A stretch of 5,220 nt of DNA from Actinomycetota bacterium (lineage in GTDB: Bacteria > Actinomycetota > Thermoleophilia > Solirubrobacterales > Solirubrobacteraceae): NCBI GenBank assembly GCA_009699615.1, contig WLNV01000135.1, forward strand, positions 1-5,220, given 5' to 3'. Positions 1 through 5,220 of the stretch are shown here, in pieces. The notes below the pieces were generated by a model. The model did not search any database. It was not told where the DNA came from and saw only the letters and a list, made by a program, of their open reading frames with translations. Position numbers and translations under genes: made by a program. Each line of letters begins with the position of its first letter. The first letter of the stretch is position 1.

Positions 1-58
1 CGCCAACTGCCGCTACGGCTGCCAGTCCCAGGGCGGTGAAGCCCTTTAGTCCTCTCAT
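1..58 (-). CDS. Start of an exported protein (signal peptide only), possible solute-binding protein; runs off the left edge
   Basis: Only the first 19 codons are present. They read MRGLKGFTALGLAAVAAVG: a short basic start (R2, K5) followed by an uninterrupted hydrophobic, alanine-rich stretch, which is the n-region and h-region of a Sec signal peptide or lipoprotein signal. The cleavage site or lipobox lies beyond the window. A strong Shine-Dalgarno GAGGGGG sits five bases upstream of the ATG, which makes the start convincing despite the short fragment. It lies downstream of, and in the same direction as, four catabolic enzymes. The usual exported partner of such cassettes is the substrate-binding protein of an ABC or tripartite uptake system, so that is my inference. 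Nothing in the visible residues identifies the mature protein; a secreted enzyme or other lipoprotein is equally compatible. Confidence 0.72.
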   Translation of the reverse strand, partial: MRGLKGFTALGLAAVAAVG

Positions 59-63
59 CTGTT

Positions 64-70
64 CCCCCTC
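64..70 (-). promoter_or_regulatory. Ribosome binding site of the exported protein
   Basis: Read on the minus strand this is GAGGGGG followed by AACAG and the ATG at 58. The match to the anti-Shine-Dalgarno and the five-base spacing support the ATG at 58 as the true start. The gene has its own strong ribosome entry site, unlike the overlap-coupled genes upstream, consistent with separate translation of a transport component. Confidence 0.7.
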
Positions 71-121
71 ATTGATTGTTTGTTCCCAACATCTAGTCCC
101 GCGGGCCCCTCTTCACCGGGT

Positions 122-141
122 AGGCGGCAGACTCTCCGCCT
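122..141 (-). other. Small GC-rich hairpin after the amidohydrolase stop
   Basis: Six base pairs (AGGCGG with CCGCCT on the minus strand) close an eight-base loop, starting seven bases after the TAG at 150-148. No T-tract follows, so it is a poor intrinsic terminator. It could be an mRNA-stabilising or attenuating hairpin between the enzyme genes and the exported-protein gene, or chance in GC-rich DNA. The rest of the 59-147 gap shows no recognisable promoter boxes. Confidence 0.25.
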
Positions 142-147
142 TCCCGA

Positions 148-1656
148 CTAGGCCCTTCCTGCTAAACCCACAAACTGCATGGCCTTGCCATCCTTGGCCC
201 CCGACCCGGCTACGGCAGCCCGGACCTGCTCCATGTGACGCATCGCATCTCGCGTGCGATCAGACGGATTTGCAACGCTTTCGCGCCGCGCCTCGGTCTG
301 TTCACGAAGTTTGTTGATCGTCTGCTGCTCGTCGGCGAGGGTCAGTTCGCCGTCACGCAGGACGGGCCGACCGCCGACGAGTACGTGGCGAATTCCCCTA
401 CCTCCGTTGGAGAGGACGAGACTTGCGACGATCTTCTGAGCTCCGGACAGCCAGAGGCTGTCGCGCTCAATCAAGACGATGTCGGCCGGGGCGCCAACCT
501 CAAGCCGTCCGAGCAGCGCCGGGCCACCGGCGACGGCCGCGCCGCCGACGGTTGCCATCGCGAACACCTGGTCACTGTCTACCCAACTGGCGCCATCTGT
601 ATGAATGAGCGCTGCGAGCTTGGCGCAATCCCAAAGATCGTGGTTGTCCGACGAGGCTGCGCCATCGGTGCCCAGCGCAACAGTCGCACCGGCATCGAGC
701 AATGCTGCGATCGGCGCCCGGCCTGAACCAAGCCGTTGATTGGCGGCAGGGTTGTGGACGACGACTGCACCACGATCTGCGATCAGGGCGACCTCATCGT
801 CGTCCAGCCAAACGCTGTGCGGGAAAGAGCAATCGGGGCCAAGGATGCCGAGCTCGTCGAGCGCTGCGACGGTGCTGCGACCGAAGCGCAGTCGGCAGCT
901 CGCATCCTGCACAAAGGTTTCAAGAAGGTGAACGTGAATCCCGCTGCCGTTCGCCCGCGCTGTCGCGGCGAGTCCCTCCAACAGCTCGTCCGAGGCCCAC
1001 TGAATTCCGCTCGGGCCAGCCAAGATCCTCAGGCGACCGCCCTCAGCACCGTGCCAGCGATCAAACGCACCGCTGAGTATCTCGATCAGCTCGTCGGCGG
1101 GGAGCAGCTTGATCTGTGCGGCTATTGAGGCGTCACCGAGATCGATGCCGACCGAGGCGGCGAGCTCCTCCGTGTAATCGCGGTCGCCCATCAGCGGGGC
1201 GATGGTCGCTCGGATCCCCGCGTCGCGGTAGGCCCTCATTGCGCCATCGATCGCGGCGCCGCTTGGCGGCGTCATCCAGAGGTGATCAACGACCGTCGTG
1301 ACTCCTGCGCGCAGCATCTCAGCGGCCGAAGCGAGTGCGCAGTCGTAGTGGTCCTGTTCGCTGTACGGGCCGCTCGACGCGAACATCATGATCAACCACG
1401 GCTCGAGCGTCAGCCCTTCACCGATCCCTCGCAGGCAGGCCTCCGGCGAATGGCTGTGAGCGTTGACCAGCCCTGGGACTGCCAACAACCCATCCCCGTC
1501 GATCTGCTCGAACTGCTCGCCCGGATCGGCCGGGGCATCGACAATCAGTCCGTCCTCGATCCACAGGCCAGCGCCCTCTGAGACAGAGCCGTCGGGCCGC
1601 AGCACGTCGCAGCCCACGATGCTCAACAGCTCGCTATTTGAACTACTCGCTGGCAC
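148..1656 (-). CDS. Metal-dependent amidohydrolase of the TRZ/ATZ/cytosine-deaminase group (COG0402-like), probable deaminase or aminohydrolase
   Basis: The product, 502 residues from the GTG at 1656, is expected to be cytosolic and to hydrolyse a C-N bond on a heterocycle, releasing ammonia or an amine. Visible metal and catalytic motifs, numbered from this start: PGLVNAHSH with H67 and H69, HVHLLET with H243 and E246, FPHSVWL with H280, and LGTDGAASS with D331. VVHNPAANQRLGSG (about 300-312) is the family's substrate-loop signature. An N-terminal beta-sandwich portion precedes the barrel, and GAPADIVLI (about 388-396) marks its return. After the VGGRPVLRDG strand there are about 60 further residues, rich in R, E, Q and K, as a probable helical tail. 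Start choice is uncertain: no ATG exists. TTG at 1668 lacks a Shine-Dalgarno, GTG at 1656 has AAGAGG three bases upstream, and TTG at 1626 would begin just before the first strand. All but the last overlap the preceding gene's stop. Creatinine, cytosine, guanine and triazine-type substrates cannot be told apart here. Confidence 0.93.
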   Translation of the reverse strand: MPASSSNSELLSIVGCDVLRPDGSVSEGAGLWIEDGLIVDAPADPGEQFEQIDGDGLLAVPGLVNAHSHSPEACLRGIGEGLTLEPWLIMMFASSGPYSEQDHYDCALASAAEMLRAGVTTVVDHLWMTPPSGAAIDGAMRAYRDAGIRATIAPLMGDRDYTEELAASVGIDLGDASIAAQIKLLPADELIEILSGAFDRWHGAEGGRLRILAGPSGIQWASDELLEGLAATARANGSGIHVHLLETFVQDASCRLRFGRSTVAALDELGILGPDCSFPHSVWLDDDEVALIADRGAVVVHNPAANQRLGSGRAPIAALLDAGATVALGTDGAASSDNHDLWDCAKLAALIHTDGASWVDSDQVFAMATVGGAAVAGGPALLGRLEVGAPADIVLIERDSLWLSGAQKIVASLVLSNGGRGIRHVLVGGRPVLRDGELTLADEQQTINKLREQTEARRESVANPSDRTRDAMRHMEQVRAAVAGSGAKDGKAMQFVGLAGRA

Positions 1657-2212
1657 GTGCCTCTTCAACGGTCTTGCCGCCGAGCCGCTCGTGGAGCCGT
1701 CCGCCTGAGGCGACTGCGACTACGAGCACGATCTCATCCGGGGCCGGCGCGTCGGCGATCGTCATCGTGACCGCGTCGTAGTGCGAGCGAACCCAAACCT
1801 CGTCCTTGTAACAAAGCGGCACATCGACACTGGCTCCTGGAGCGCAGCGCTTGGAGACCGACGGCAGCCAAGCCGTGGCGCCGCCAATCGCCTCGCGGAA
1901 GGCATCGCCAAAGACGCTCGTCTTGATCGCTACTGCGTGCTCCTGCTCCCCAGCCGTGCCGACAAGCGACGCCTTGCCGTAGCTCTCGACCGGAACGCCG
2001 ATCGCTGCGGCGGCGGCTTCACCAAGCAGCTTTCCTAGCTCGGCGCTGTTGTCGATGATCTCTGAGAGATCCTCCGAGAAGGGCTTCCCGGCGTAAGGAT
2101 TTGTCACGACAGCAGCAGCCGCCGCCTTTCGTAGCGGTGCGTCTCCCGCGCGCGCGCCGTCGATGCGAATCTCTTCGCTGTAGGTAACGACCTTCCGAAT
2201 AGTGAGGCTCAT
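1643..2212 (-). CDS. DUF1185 / AA_synth family protein (PF06684), function unassigned
   Basis: The 189-residue product has close to the usual family length and carries its conserved blocks in order: NPYAG (38-42), YGKASLVG (78-85), GEQEH (88-92), a conserved lysine after the hydrophobic stretch (K121), PG (125-126), VRSHYD (141-146), the acidic DAPAPDE (154-160) and GGR...RLGG (170-179). These polar clusters (K80, E89, E91, H92, H144, D146, D154) look like an active site rather than a scaffold. From memory, structures of the family show a Bacillus chorismate-mutase-like fold; the Pfam name 'amino acid synthesis' has little experimental basis that I know of. The ATG at 2212 overlaps the TGA of the cysteine hydrolase as ATGA and has a good Shine-Dalgarno, so I prefer it to the longer reading from 2266. 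There is no signal peptide or membrane segment. Its place between two hydrolases argues for a catalytic step, or an enzyme-assisting role, in the same pathway. Confidence 0.93.
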   Translation of the reverse strand: MSLTIRKVVTYSEEIRIDGARAGDAPLRKAAAAAVVTNPYAGKPFSEDLSEIIDNSAELGKLLGEAAAAAIGVPVESYGKASLVGTAGEQEHAVAIKTSVFGDAFREAIGGATAWLPSVSKRCAPGASVDVPLCYKDEVWVRSHYDAVTMTIADAPAPDEIVLVVAVASGGRLHERLGGKTVEEARASE

Positions 2213-2964
2213 CCGTCGCCCTCTTCCGTGTAGTTGGCTTTGCCGGTCGGCGTATTCTCGCCGCACGGCCGCTTCGGCAACGAGCGCAGATACTCGATTA
2301 CCTCGTCGGTCGTCTTAACATCGCCGTACTTCATCTGGATGTCAAAGAGGTTGACCTTGTGAGTCAGCTCGCCGCGATCCCAAGTGCACTCCTCGGGGAC
2401 GATCGAGTGGAAGTTGTACTGGGCGGCGTCAACGGCGGTCGCTCTGACGCAGCCACTGGTCGTCGTTCCGGTTGTGATCACAGTGTCTGCGTTGAGGTAG
2501 TTGAGGTAGCTCAGCAGCGGCGTGCCGAGAAATGAGCTCGGCTTGTCTTTGACGAAGTACACGTCCTGCGGTTGCGGAGCGATCTCAGCGACGACGTCGT
2601 TGCCCAGCGACCCCTTAACGTCCGATGCATCGCCCGAGCGGTAGCTCTTCCAGTTCCATGCTCCTTGGTCAAAGCCGTCCGGGCGGCGGTCCATCCCTGT
2701 ATAGAAGACCGGCACCTCCTGCTCGTGGGCTGCCTCGATCAGGCGGGCGAGGTGCTTCACGCCCTCCCAACCGCGCTCGCCACACGAGTAGCGCCAGCGC
2801 TTGATCGACTCAAGGATCGGCTCCGGCTTGTCGCCTACGAAGTTGTAGATGACGTCGACGACGAGCAGCACCGGCCGCTCGCCGTAACCGGCGTCCTTGC
2901 CCCAACCGGCGGCCTCGAATACCTGGCGGTCAATCTCGGGTAGTACGTCGTCCCAGACTGCCAT
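2209..2964 (-). CDS. Cysteine hydrolase, isochorismatase superfamily, N-carbamoylsarcosine-amidase-like
   Basis: The 251-residue cytosolic enzyme most likely hydrolyses a terminal amide or carbamoyl group, releasing ammonia (and CO2 if the substrate is N-carbamoyl). The superfamily triad is visible: D37 in PVLLVVDVIYNF, K139 in FVKDKPSSFLGT and the nucleophile C172 in TTTSGCVRATAVDA. The TSGCVRATAVDA form, and about 30 residues before the first strand (with GYGERP at 26-31), are typical of the subgroup holding N-carbamoylsarcosine amidase, maleamate amidohydrolase and related enzymes rather than true isochorismatases or nicotinamidases. The late block NLFDIQMKYGDVKTTDEVIEYL also fits that subgroup. 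The reading frame is open to 3045, but the ATG at 2964 has a GGGGGA Shine-Dalgarno and follows the previous TGA by one base, so the longer reading is rejected. The short tail after residue 230 is polar and may be disordered. Biuret hydrolase or ureidoacrylate-type activity is an alternative; the exact substrate is not readable. Confidence 0.94.
   Translation of the reverse strand: MAVWDDVLPEIDRQVFEAAGWGKDAGYGERPVLLVVDVIYNFVGDKPEPILESIKRWRYSCGERGWEGVKHLARLIEAAHEQEVPVFYTGMDRRPDGFDQGAWNWKSYRSGDASDVKGSLGNDVVAEIAPQPQDVYFVKDKPSSFLGTPLLSYLNYLNADTVITTGTTTSGCVRATAVDAAQYNFHSIVPEECTWDRGELTHKVNLFDIQMKYGDVKTTDEVIEYLRSLPKRPCGENTPTGKANYTEEGDG
2219..2227 (-). promoter_or_regulatory. Ribosome binding site deciding the DUF1185 start
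   Basis: GGAAGAGGG on the minus strand lies six bases before the ATG at 2212. It sits inside the last codons of the upstream gene and fixes the start at MSLTIRKV rather than at the in-frame start 18 codons earlier (2266). The ATGA overlap suggests translational coupling reinforced by reinitiation. Confidence 0.7.
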
Positions 2965-2965
2965 C

Positions 2966-4471
2966 TCAGTCCCCCGATGGAAGGCTGACGTCAACCAGAT
3001 CACGGCCCGGCACGCGGCGCAGGTACTCACCGTCGGCATCGCCAATGAACTCGGGGCCCGGAGCGCCGTCTTCCCAGCGCGACATCTGCTTGCCGCGCAG
3101 GAATGTGGCGACGTTCCAGCCGTGCATTGTGTGGCCTTCCAGCGCTGTCCAGCCCGTGCGGGTCAGCAGCATCGAGTTGTCCACGCGCACGGTCTTGTCG
3201 AGGTCGATCAGCACGAGGTCGGCGTCGGAGCCAACCTCAATCGCGCCCTTCTTCGGGTAGAGACCGAAGATCTTGGCCGGCGTTTCGCAGGCCACTTCGA
3301 TCATTCTCGTGAGCGAGATCTTCTTCTGGTAGACGCCCTCCAGCAGTACCGGGAGCAACATCTCGACGCGGCTCGTGAAACCGGTCTTCAGCTCCCAGAT
3401 GTTGTCGTTGTAACAGGAGTCGTAATCAGAGTCCCCGAACGGCGTGACGTGGTCGGAGCCGACCGCGTTGATGACGTCATCGGCAAGCGCCTTCCAGATG
3501 TTCGGATTGTTCTCTCGTGAGCGCAACGGAACGTTGATCCGCCACGCGTTGTGCTCTTCCTTGCCGAACTCGAGCCAGTGCGGCCCGGTCTGTGCATGAA
3601 CGGTCACGCCACGGCCGCGCAGCTCGAGAATCTCGCGGTAGGTCTCGGGCGTCGTCGCATGCTGGATGTAGATCGGGCAGTCAAGATGCTCGGCGAAGTG
3701 GCCGTACTGGCGCACATGCTGAGCCTCGAGGAAGTGAGGAGAACGATCCGACCAGGTTGCCCAGTCGGTCCGACCCTCGGAGCGAAGGCGCTCGTCGAAG
3801 ACGCGAGCGATCTCCCAGTTCTCGCAGTGCATCAGGACGATTCCCGGGTACCCGAGCGCAGCCGTGTTCTCCATCGTCTGGTAGACGACGCCGTCGTCGA
3901 AGCCGGCGCCAAGCCCGGCACGTCGACCAGGCCAGTTGGGTTCAGCTTCAGGGCTCATTGCCTGCAGGTAGAGCTTGAAGCTGGTTACGCCGTGGTCGCG
4001 GGCGTACTCGGGGATTTCCTTGGCCTGCTGGTCGGTCTCCAGCATGTACGTCACGAATGTGTCAACGGCCGATACGTCCTCGACGATTCCCGTGAAGTAG
4101 TCGATCACTTCATGGAAAGAGATCACGTCCTCCTTGTTGACGAATTCAGCCCACTCCGGATGGCCCATCCGCGTAGAAGGTGCATGGATGCCCCATGTTG
4201 TTACCCCAGCGGTGACCGCTGCGCGACTTTCGCTTGCAAGGTCTTCCCTGAGCGGCACGTAGCAACCCGGGTGACACTCGGTATCGACAAGACCCGGGAT
4301 GATGTGGAGGCCCTTGGCGTCATAGGTCTTGCGCGCTGGCGGCAACAGCGCGTCATCGGCGATCGCGACGATTTGGCCGCCGTTGACGGCGATGCCGGCG
4401 CGGCGCGGGCCGGACGGTGTAACAACCGTTCCGCCGGTGATTACGAGGTCAACTTCTCTTTGGTCGCTCAT
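2966..4471 (-). CDS. Cyclic amidohydrolase of the dihydropyrimidinase/hydantoinase/dihydroorotase class, with an altered HxH motif
   Basis: The 501-residue cytosolic metalloenzyme belongs to the class that opens cyclic amides or ureides such as hydantoins and dihydropyrimidines to N-carbamoyl or carboxylate products. The N-terminal strand DLVITGGTVVTPSGPRRAGI is standard. Visible sites: IIPGLVD, then T64-E65-C66-H67, where the family normally has HxH; K166 in SFKLYLQ (the carboxylated lysine position); H215 in VLMHCEN; H271 in YIQHATT; TGPHWLEF (about 295-302), equivalent to the family's PHH/PHY block; and D340 in VGSDHVTPFGD. E65 in place of the first metal histidine is read directly from GAG at 4279-4277. 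Between K166 and H215 there are 49 residues, against about 33 in bacterial D-hydantoinases as I recall them. The extra Gly/Pro/Arg-rich loop (about 172-193) is probably near the substrate pocket. The ATG overlaps the IclR stop as ATGA, and the gene abuts the cysteine hydrolase that would act on a ring-opened product. A divergent D-aminoacylase-like or dihydroorotase-like role remains possible. Confidence 0.93.
   Translation of the reverse strand: MSDQREVDLVITGGTVVTPSGPRRAGIAVNGGQIVAIADDALLPPARKTYDAKGLHIIPGLVDTECHPGCYVPLREDLASESRAAVTAGVTTWGIHAPSTRMGHPEWAEFVNKEDVISFHEVIDYFTGIVEDVSAVDTFVTYMLETDQQAKEIPEYARDHGVTSFKLYLQAMSPEAEPNWPGRRAGLGAGFDDGVVYQTMENTAALGYPGIVLMHCENWEIARVFDERLRSEGRTDWATWSDRSPHFLEAQHVRQYGHFAEHLDCPIYIQHATTPETYREILELRGRGVTVHAQTGPHWLEFGKEEHNAWRINVPLRSRENNPNIWKALADDVINAVGSDHVTPFGDSDYDSCYNDNIWELKTGFTSRVEMLLPVLLEGVYQKKISLTRMIEVACETPAKIFGLYPKKGAIEVGSDADLVLIDLDKTVRVDNSMLLTRTGWTALEGHTMHGWNVATFLRGKQMSRWEDGAPGPEFIGDADGEYLRRVPGRDLVDVSLPSGD
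2970..2975 (-). promoter_or_regulatory. Ribosome binding site deciding the cysteine hydrolase start
   Basis: GGGGGA followed by CTGAG and then the ATG at 2964 on the minus strand. It lies in the last codons of the cyclic amidohydrolase gene and selects MAVWDDVLPE as the N-terminus. The 27 codons upstream (up to 3045) would overlap the neighbour entirely and do not resemble the family. Confidence 0.7.
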
Positions 4472-5220
4472 GCGGTCTTACTCCCTTTGGCCCTCGAGGG
4501 GCCGTTAGTTGTGGGTACTTGACGCACCCGATCGGTTGGCTCTCCGCCACATGCCTCAGTAATGGCATCTGCGGTCTCTCTCAGTAATGAACCCACGCTG
4601 GGGATCTGCTTCGGTCCGAGCTGAGCGGGAAAACCGAGCGCCAGCAGAACCAATTCCATGCGGCCCTCCGATCCCCAAATCCCAGCCGCGACGGCGTGGT
4701 TCTCGTTGAACTCCTTGACACTTGATGCCCATCCACGTCCACGAACGAGGCGGACTTCGCGCGACAGCTCTTTCGGGCGGGTGATTGTCGCTTCCGTCCG
4801 CGGTGCGAGGTCGCTTTGCTTGATCAGTTGATCGGCCTCGTCTGGTTCGAGGGCGGCGAGCATGCACTTACCGATCGCCCCATCGAACAGGCCGTACCGG
4901 TCACCCAGCGTGATCCCCACATGAAGGCCTGAGGGAGCGTAGGCTCGGTCAATAATCACGGCTTCATCGAGGCTGGTGACCTGAGCCAAGGCAAACGAGA
5001 GTCCCACCTCGGCGGCAAGCGCCGGGATGCGTTCGCCGGCAACTTCGGCTGCCCGCGTCGTCTGTGCCGCAGCCTGTCCGAGAGGAACTAGAGCGGCGCC
5101 AAGTCGATAGAGCCTCGTCGTGTCATCGCGCTGGACGTACCCGAGATGCTCAAGCGTGTGGAGCATGTTGTGTGCCGTGCTCCTCGAGAGATCGGCAGTC
5201 CGGGCAAGTTCGCTCTGGCG
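4468..5220 (-). CDS. IclR-family transcriptional regulator, N-terminus cut by the right edge
   Basis: The frame is open from the window edge and gives 250 residues to the TGA at 4470-4468. An internal ATG at 5166 is not the start, because the residues before it continue the winged helix. Numbered from the edge, SELARTADLSRSTAHNMLHT (3-22) is the helix-turn-helix with its recognition helix, and HLGYVQRDDTTRLYRLG (25-41) is the wing ending in the family's YxLG. The effector-binding (GAF-like) domain follows: GDRYGLFDGAIGKCMLAAL (106-124) and RGRGWASSVKEFNENHAVAAGIWG (160-183) are its conserved blocks. The last 25 or so residues are polar and probably disordered. Roughly 15-25 N-terminal residues should be missing. 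IclR proteins bind as dimers or tetramers to the operon promoter and sense a pathway metabolite. Here the gene is the first visible one of the operon it probably controls, so autoregulation is likely; its promoter and operator lie outside the window. Activator or repressor mode is not determinable. Confidence 0.93.
   Translation of the reverse strand, partial: RQSELARTADLSRSTAHNMLHTLEHLGYVQRDDTTRLYRLGAALVPLGQAAAQTTRAAEVAGERIPALAAEVGLSFALAQVTSLDEAVIIDRAYAPSGLHVGITLGDRYGLFDGAIGKCMLAALEPDEADQLIKQSDLAPRTEATITRPKELSREVRLVRGRGWASSVKEFNENHAVAAGIWGSEGRMELVLLALGFPAQLGPKQIPSVGSLLRETADAITEACGGEPTDRVRQVPTTNGPSRAKGSKTA
4481..4487 (-). promoter_or_regulatory. Ribosome binding site of the cyclic amidohydrolase
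   Basis: AAGGGAG on the minus strand lies nine bases before the ATG at 4471, inside the final codons of the IclR gene. It supports the ATG that overlaps the regulator's TGA and indicates coupled translation of regulator and first enzyme. Confidence 0.65.

Noticed and set aside
55..72. A five-codon minus-strand leader ORF (ATG at 72) whose TGA overlaps the exported protein's ATG
   Set aside because: It contains the main gene's Shine-Dalgarno within its own codons and has no convincing ribosome site; most likely chance.
98..105. Perfect palindrome CCCGCGGG in the intergenic gap
   Set aside because: Eight bases of G/C symmetry are common in GC-rich DNA, and there is no flanking extension or T-tract to suggest an operator or terminator.
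2213..2266. Longer N-terminus for the DUF1185 protein (start at 2266)
   Set aside because: The extra 18 residues are basic and unlike the family; ATG 2212 has an ATGA overlap and a good Shine-Dalgarno.
2965..3045. Longer N-terminus for the cysteine hydrolase (start at 3045)
   Set aside because: The extra 27 residues overlap the neighbour and do not resemble the family; ATG 2964 has a strong ribosome site and one-base spacing from the previous stop.
2897..3520. A 207-codon plus-strand open frame spanning the junction of the two hydrolase genes
   Set aside because: It is a shadow frame across two well supported minus-strand genes, with no family resemblance in the translated sequence.
3551..4522. 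A 323-codon plus-strand open frame opposite the cyclic amidohydrolase gene
   Set aside because: It is antisense to a gene with clear family motifs, has no recognisable motifs itself, and long antisense frames are expected in GC-rich coding DNA.
1..5220. Search for CRISPR arrays, tRNA or rRNA genes, insertion sequences, attachment sites and long repeats
   Set aside because: None seen: the window is almost fully coding and holds no repeated units, RNA-gene signatures, transposase fragments or terminal inverted repeats.

Overview
This is a compact, GC-rich bacterial catabolic cluster. Every credible gene lies on the minus strand, so transcription runs from the right edge to the left edge. The lineage cannot be fixed from sequence alone. 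GC-rich codons, GTG/TTG start candidates and an IclR regulator fit an actinobacterium, but a high-GC proteobacterium is also possible.

Layout in transcription order: (1) 5220-4468, an IclR-family regulator whose first residues lie beyond the window; (2) 4471-2966, a dihydropyrimidinase/hydantoinase-like cyclic amidohydrolase, with its ATG overlapping the IclR TGA (ATGA); (3) 2964-2209, a cysteine hydrolase of the isochorismatase superfamily, N-carbamoylsarcosine-amidase-like subgroup, starting one base after the previous stop; (4) 2212-1643, a DUF1185/AA_synth (PF06684) protein, again by ATGA overlap; (5) about 1656-148, a TRZ/ATZ/cytosine-deaminase-type metal amidohydrolase overlapping gene 4; (6) after an intergenic gap of about 89 bp, 58-1, the first 19 codons of a protein with a signal peptide, plausibly a transporter solute-binding protein. 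There is no gene-free stretch above 300 bases.

The overlaps imply one mRNA with coupled translation and therefore one pathway. A deaminase-type amidohydrolase, a cyclic-amide ring opener and a carbamoyl/amide hydrolase together form the logic of creatinine- or hydantoin-like breakdown: lose an exocyclic amine or substituent, open the ring, then strip the carbamoyl or amide nitrogen. The DUF1185 protein would be an extra step with no assigned chemistry. The substrate is not determined by the sequence; a small cyclic ureide, amide or N-heterocycle is my inference. The strongest oddity is in the cyclic amidohydrolase, where the usual metal-binding HxH after the first strand reads E-C-H: glutamate replaces the first histidine while the carboxylated-lysine, later histidine and aspartate positions are kept.
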